DNA of 10,728 bases from TMED8 sp964468005. GTDB taxonomy: Bacteria > Pseudomonadota > Alphaproteobacteria > Rhodospirillales > Casp-alpha2. A program made the position numbers and the translations under genes. The stretch spans positions 1 to 10,728 of the forward strand of contig CAYXUT010000104.1 in assembly GCA_964468005.1 (NCBI GenBank), read 5' to 3'. Positions 7,721 to 10,728 of the stretch are shown in pieces (position 1 is the stretch's first letter; each line of letters opens with the position of its first letter). Under the pieces are notes generated by a model. The model searched no databases. It was given only the letters and a program-made list of their open reading frames with translations, and was not told the origin of the DNA.

Positions 7721-7749
7721 ATTATAAAGTAAAGCGTATCTAAATATTA
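7721..7749 (-). promoter_or_regulatory. Putative promoter of amt
   Basis: A perfect -10 box TATAAT lies at 7721-7726 on the - strand. The 17-base-spaced position upstream (7744-7749) reads TAATAT, a poor -35. Transcription would begin near 7714 and give a leader of roughly 115 nt before amt. The weak -35 and the inverted repeat covering it suggest dependence on an activator or repressor. Confidence 0.4.
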
Positions 7750-7766
7750 CATAATTATTTAGCTAC
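7736..7766. repeat. 11-bp inverted repeat between tdm and amt (operator or weak terminator)
   Basis: GTATCTAAATA at 7736-7746 and TATTTAGCTAC at 7756-7766 form 11-base arms with one mismatch around a 9-base AT-rich centre. The repeat starts 31 bases after the tdm stop codon and covers the -35 region of the putative amt promoter. It could be an operator for a dimeric regulator. It could also be a weak terminator of tdm, but the stem is AT-rich and no clean T-run follows, so I favour an operator. Confidence 0.4.
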
Positions 7767-7797
7767 AGAGTGATAATAGGGTATGCATATTAAGGTA

Positions 7798-10164
7798 TCA
7801 GGCGCGGGGACGCGCTTTCTCTGGATCATAAAAGGGAAATCGGACAACAATTGCGGGTAAACGTTTTTGATGCCCATCAAGCTTTCCAACATCCACTTTC
7901 GTACCAAGATCGGCATACTCAACGGCAATTCTACAAAGTGCGATATTCTTTTTGAGCACCGGTGAACGAGTGCCGCTGGTAACCACTCCGACCTGATGAC
8001 GTCCAACATGTACGCAATCACCCAGAACAGCCATCTCCTCACCCCGAAGTTCCAGACCAACGAGTGTCCGCTGTGGCTTGTCTTTACGCTTAGTCAAGGC
8101 GTCACGTCCAATGAAATCCTCATCTTTCGATTTTAGCGGTACTGTGAACCCAATACCTGCCTCATATGGATCAGTCTGATCATCGAATTCATAGCCGGCG
8201 AATATTAGTCCGGCTTCAATCCGCAGCATATCGAGGGCTTCAAGGCCCATAGGCGCTAGGCCGCACGGATTGCCGGCTTCCCAAATGGCATCCCAGACAG
8301 CCGGCGCGTTTTTGGGATGGCAAAACACCTCGTAGCCTAGTTCACCGGTATAACCAGTCCGTGAAACAATCAGCGGTATTCCGTCAAAGTCCTTAATCCT
8401 AGCCACGGCAAAACGGAACCACTCAAGTTTGTCGATCGCAGGTTGTGCTGGGGGTGTCCAAATTACCTCCTTAAGTATCTCGCGGCTAGAGGGGCCTTGG
8501 ACGGAGACGTTGTGAAGTTGGTCCGTCGACGACTTAATCCAGACATCGAGCTTCATTTTGTTGGCTTGCTCACGGAGCCATTCACCACCAAAGTCGCAGC
8601 CCCCAATCCAACGAAAATTGTCAGCGCCCAGGCGGAAAAGTGTTCCATCATCAATCATCGTACCGGTGTCGTAGCACATAGCCGTATAGACCACTTGATT
8701 AACGGCTAACTTGCGTATGTTCCGGGTTAAACAGTGTTGTAAAAGGGTCTCCGAATCTGGTCCCAAAACTTCGAATTTTCGTAACGGCGAAAGATCGAGG
8801 ATGACTGCTTTTTCACGACAAGCCCAGTACTCGCTAATAGGGCCGTAGTTAGGGTAGTCATTGGGTATCCAATAACCGTTATATTCTACAAAGCTCTGCG
8901 TTAACGTCGAAGTGCAAGAGTGAAATCCTGTTTCCTTCGTCATCTCAACCTCCGAATCCGTCCGGCTCCTGAACCCTATCGAACGCTTAAAATCTTCTTT
9001 TTTACTATAGGTCCGGACGTGAATATCTGTTGGGTTCCAGCCGTTGGCAGCGTCGACGTCGCATGGACACGCCGAAGAAACACAAACAAGATCTTCGAGC
9101 GCTCGCAACAATACATAATCGCCCGGCCGCGACCATGGCTCATCCAGGTAAAATTGGTTCTGGTCGTCAATGCCGGTGTTATAGAAGAAGTTCATAGCCA
9201 TCCAACCGCGCCGCGGCGCGACCGGGTAGGGTTCGAGAGCTGCATTAAAATTATCCGAACAGTTTGCGTGTCCTGGGTAGCCCATGTCTTCGTAGTACTT
9301 AGCGGTGCACGCGAGGCCAAATGCGTCATGTCGTAGGCAATTATCCTGTATTACCTCTATCAGGGGGTGCATGTCCTGGTCGTAGTATTTGGCCATCAGA
9401 CCTGGTTGGGGATAGCCCTGACCAACCAAGGAGCGCGTAGTCGTCACGTCGAGGCAACGCTCAATTCCCTTATCCAGCATGGCAAGAGGAAACGCTTGAA
9501 AGTCCGAACATTCTCGCCCTTCCACATCGATAATCTGAATCCATTCCCCTGCTTTAACCTCGTAGGCAGCAGCTGTTCTTTTGACAATACGAAGGTCAAC
9601 TCGAGGATCAGCCAAGGGATCTGGTAATTTAGAAACATTTTCCAACTTTATCGGATCGGCACGTTCGATGAAGACATCTAGCGCTGTTGGCGGGGTCTGT
9701 TCATTGGGCATCATGGCGTCACCAGGTGCAACGACGATCACCGTCCCATCAGCACTCGGAATGAAATTAATTTGCTCGCCAGCCTGGCCGTCAACGCCGA
9801 AAAAATCTAGTGATTGTAGATTATCAAGGCTTAGTTCGAATTTATCCAATTTGGCCTTAAATACTTTAGTCAATGGATCTTCTGAATTGAGAATCTGTAT
9901 GAGCCCGTTGCCTTGACCATTGGCCTCGACGTCTAGCATTCCGGCCTCGCAACGGCCATCATTGAATGCCAGAATCTCGCCCGGCTGCCTCCCTTCGACG
10001 TTAACGACTTGGAGACGATCGCCTTCATACACCCGAAAGACTACGGAACCTCCGCCTGCAACGCGGTAGCGTTCCATGCCCACTGGCAGAGATCGAACGC
10101 CAGGGCGAAGAATGCGGGGATCGGGTCCTGCCCCATCGATTGTCCTAGCTTCTAAGCTTGTCAC
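7798..10164 (-). CDS. tdm: DUF1989-GcvT fusion, probable trimethylamine N-oxide demethylase (Tdm)
   Basis: The 788-residue product joins an N-terminal DUF1989 (urea-carboxylase-associated) region, about 30-390, to a C-terminal GcvT-like folate domain, about 430-788. That is the architecture of Tdm, which converts TMAO to dimethylamine and formaldehyde, with the GcvT domain able to capture formaldehyde on THF. The zinc cysteines are visible: Cys286 (LACTAKYY), Cys302 (HANCSDNF), and Cys366 and Cys368 (SACPCDV), followed by NGWNPTDIHV. Folate-domain motifs include SRTGYTGELGYEVF at 601-614, MLRIEAGLIFAGYEFDD at 646-662 and DEDFIGRDALTKR at 681-693. The start is GTG 10164 with a modest GAGG at 10175-10178; no ATG start is available before Met30, so the N-terminus is uncertain. 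Position beside amt and a betaine/TMAO-type permease fits. Another DUF1989-GcvT enzyme with a different substrate is the main alternative. Confidence 0.88.
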   Translation of the reverse strand: MTSLEARTIDGAGPDPRILRPGVRSLPVGMERYRVAGGGSVVFRVYEGDRLQVVNVEGRQPGEILAFNDGRCEAGMLDVEANGQGNGLIQILNSEDPLTKVFKAKLDKFELSLDNLQSLDFFGVDGQAGEQINFIPSADGTVIVVAPGDAMMPNEQTPPTALDVFIERADPIKLENVSKLPDPLADPRVDLRIVKRTAAAYEVKAGEWIQIIDVEGRECSDFQAFPLAMLDKGIERCLDVTTTRSLVGQGYPQPGLMAKYYDQDMHPLIEVIQDNCLRHDAFGLACTAKYYEDMGYPGHANCSDNFNAALEPYPVAPRRGWMAMNFFYNTGIDDQNQFYLDEPWSRPGDYVLLRALEDLVCVSSACPCDVDAANGWNPTDIHVRTYSKKEDFKRSIGFRSRTDSEVEMTKETGFHSCTSTLTQSFVEYNGYWIPNDYPNYGPISEYWACREKAVILDLSPLRKFEVLGPDSETLLQHCLTRNIRKLAVNQVVYTAMCYDTGTMIDDGTLFRLGADNFRWIGGCDFGGEWLREQANKMKLDVWIKSSTDQLHNVSVQGPSSREILKEVIWTPPAQPAIDKLEWFRFAVARIKDFDGIPLIVSRTGYTGELGYEVFCHPKNAPAVWDAIWEAGNPCGLAPMGLEALDMLRIEAGLIFAGYEFDDQTDPYEAGIGFTVPLKSKDEDFIGRDALTKRKDKPQRTLVGLELRGEEMAVLGDCVHVGRHQVGVVTSGTRSPVLKKNIALCRIAVEYADLGTKVDVGKLDGHQKRLPAIVVRFPFYDPEKARPRA

Positions 10165-10272
10165 ACTCTCGGTACCTCGGTATTTGCATTTTACAACCAG
10201 ACTAATCTAACCAGAGCCGCTGTCGGCGACCTTACGCCCGATCGTACGTCAAACGGTAGATGTTAACTGAGC

Positions 10273-10301
10273 ATAATCGGCGATTTTTTCGCAAATTCCA
10301 A
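10273..10301 (-). promoter_or_regulatory. Weak promoter candidate for tdm
   Basis: On the - strand, TTGGAA (10296-10301) and GATTAT (10273-10278) are separated by exactly 17 bases. Each matches the sigma-70 consensus at four of six positions. Transcription would begin about 100 bases before the GTG start of tdm. Matches of this quality occur by chance, so this is only a candidate. Confidence 0.22.
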
Positions 10302-10309
10302 AAGCCGCG

Positions 10310-10514
10310 TTACGGTGGTAGCATCAAAGTTTGGACCAACAGATCTATGGCTAAACCCAGAAAAGCGATGCCGAGAGCCTGCATTGGCATTAATCCAGCA
10401 TCATTGGGGGGATAGTATAAAAAGTTTCAATTACCAGACCTTATCTTAGTCCCCAATGAAACTGGCGATCGTTAACATGAACACCTCAAAAATATAACGA
10501 ATTAGATCTATTAT
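10310..10514 (-). pseudogene. Decayed C-terminus of an ABC transporter permease
   Basis: Two short open segments in different frames read like the end of a ProW/OpuAB-type permease. The upstream one (10449-10514) contains EVFMLTIASFIGD, resembling the conserved permease loop ML..IASFIG. It ends in TAA at 10446-10448 and meets another stop shortly after. The downstream one (10310-10426), in another frame, reads NDAGLMPMQALGIAFLGLAI then DLLVQTLMLPP and a stop. Its AFLGLAIDLLVQT aligns with AFIGLAVDNLIRT of the partial gene at the window edge (8 of 13 residues identical). I infer a relic of a duplicated or neighbouring permease gene. The alignment is short, so chance cannot be fully excluded. 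Confidence 0.45.
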
Positions 10515-10650
10515 GCTTCACGAAAATTGAATGACCACACCCGTAAATTTGCGGACCAATTCTCATTTAAACTAGAAAATTGTTCCGTTCCAAATGGCAT
10601 CCACCTCATTCCGTGCAAGTATCAACACCTAATTTACTGGAGGGTTTCCA

Positions 10651-10728
10651 TCAGTCTAGCCCCAAGATAATTCTTCTTTTTTCAGCCCAAGTACGAATTA
10701 AATTATCAACAGCGAGACCAATAAAGGC
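10651..10728 (-). CDS. C-terminus of an ABC transporter permease (partial, runs off window)
   Basis: The last 25 codons of a - strand gene are present, ending in TGA at 10651-10653. They read AFIGLAVDNLIRTWAEKRRI followed by ILGLD, with no stop up to the window edge. A hydrophobic GLAxD helix end followed by a basic cytoplasmic tail is typical of the C-termini of glycine betaine/choline/TMAO-type (ProW, OpuAB) permeases. If so, the gene would belong to an ABC importer for a quaternary or tertiary amine, fitting the downstream tdm. The family call rests on 25 residues and is tentative; a NitT/TauT-type permease is possible. Confidence 0.5.
   Translation of the reverse strand, partial: AFIGLAVDNLIRTWAEKRRIILGLD

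Larger units (their letters stand above)
10165..10650. other. Gap between edge permease gene and tdm
   Basis: This 486-base AT-rich stretch has no intact gene. Its middle, 10310-10514, reads as a decayed permease C-terminus on the - strand. Positions 10165-10309 are the tdm leader, with only a weak promoter candidate. Positions 10515-10650 show nothing recognisable. A 9-bp inverted repeat, TCATTGGGG/CCCCAATGA, lies at 10401-10409 and 10451-10459 with a 41-base loop, inside the decayed permease. Confidence 0.5.

Noticed and set aside
10385..10400. Sigma-54-like TTGGCA...GCA with GG-N10-GC spacing on the + strand
   Set aside because: It points rightward, where there is no + strand gene, and lies inside a decayed permease; several consensus positions are missing.
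1..10728. CRISPR array, tRNA or rRNA genes
   Set aside because: No regularly spaced repeats, tRNA-like clover-leaf or rRNA-like conserved segments were noticed on reading either strand.

Overview
The window looks like a chromosomal piece of an alphaproteobacterium that lives on small methylated amines, probably a marine or host-associated relative of the Rhodospirillales, SAR116 or roseobacter groups. That placement rests on protein style and gene content only. Two compact gene blocks point away from each other's far ends: a + strand block on the left (340-5515) and a - strand block on the right (5993-10728). About 480 bases containing the wreck of an insertion sequence separate them.

Left block: soxB-soxD-soxA-soxG, a complete, tightly packed operon for heterotetrameric sarcosine oxidase. 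It oxidatively demethylates sarcosine (or a close N-methyl amino acid) to glycine, passing the methyl carbon to tetrahydrofolate as 5,10-methylene-THF. Key residues are visible: the FAD Rossmann motif and FMN-linking histidine in SoxB, the four zinc ligands of SoxD, and the NAD-binding and GcvT-like folate domains of SoxA. The 339 bases before it hold no convincing gene.

Junction: 5516-5992 contains a frameshifted remnant of an IS3-family transposase OrfB C-terminus. GC content is clearly higher in the sox operon than in the right block, so the IS relic sits at a compositional boundary.

Right block (all - strand, transcribed right to left): the last 25 residues of a probable betaine/TMAO-type ABC permease enter from the right edge. 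Next comes a decayed second copy of a permease C-terminus, then a 788-residue DUF1989-GcvT fusion whose architecture and zinc cysteines match trimethylamine N-oxide demethylase (Tdm). After that come an Amt-family ammonium transporter and a 72-residue single-pass membrane protein of unknown function. The 200-base tdm-amt gap holds a TATAAT box, an 11-bp inverted repeat and a GCACCGGTGC palindrome, so amt probably has its own regulated promoter.

Together: TMAO uptake (inferred from the edge gene), TMAO demethylation to dimethylamine and formaldehyde or methylene-THF (Tdm), N-methyl amino acid demethylation to methylene-THF (Sox), and transport of ammonium or methylammonium (Amt). The middle steps (dimethylamine and methylamine oxidation) are not encoded here. 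No individual family is wholly new. The least described items are the small membrane protein paired with Amt, the decayed permease duplicate and the amt control region.
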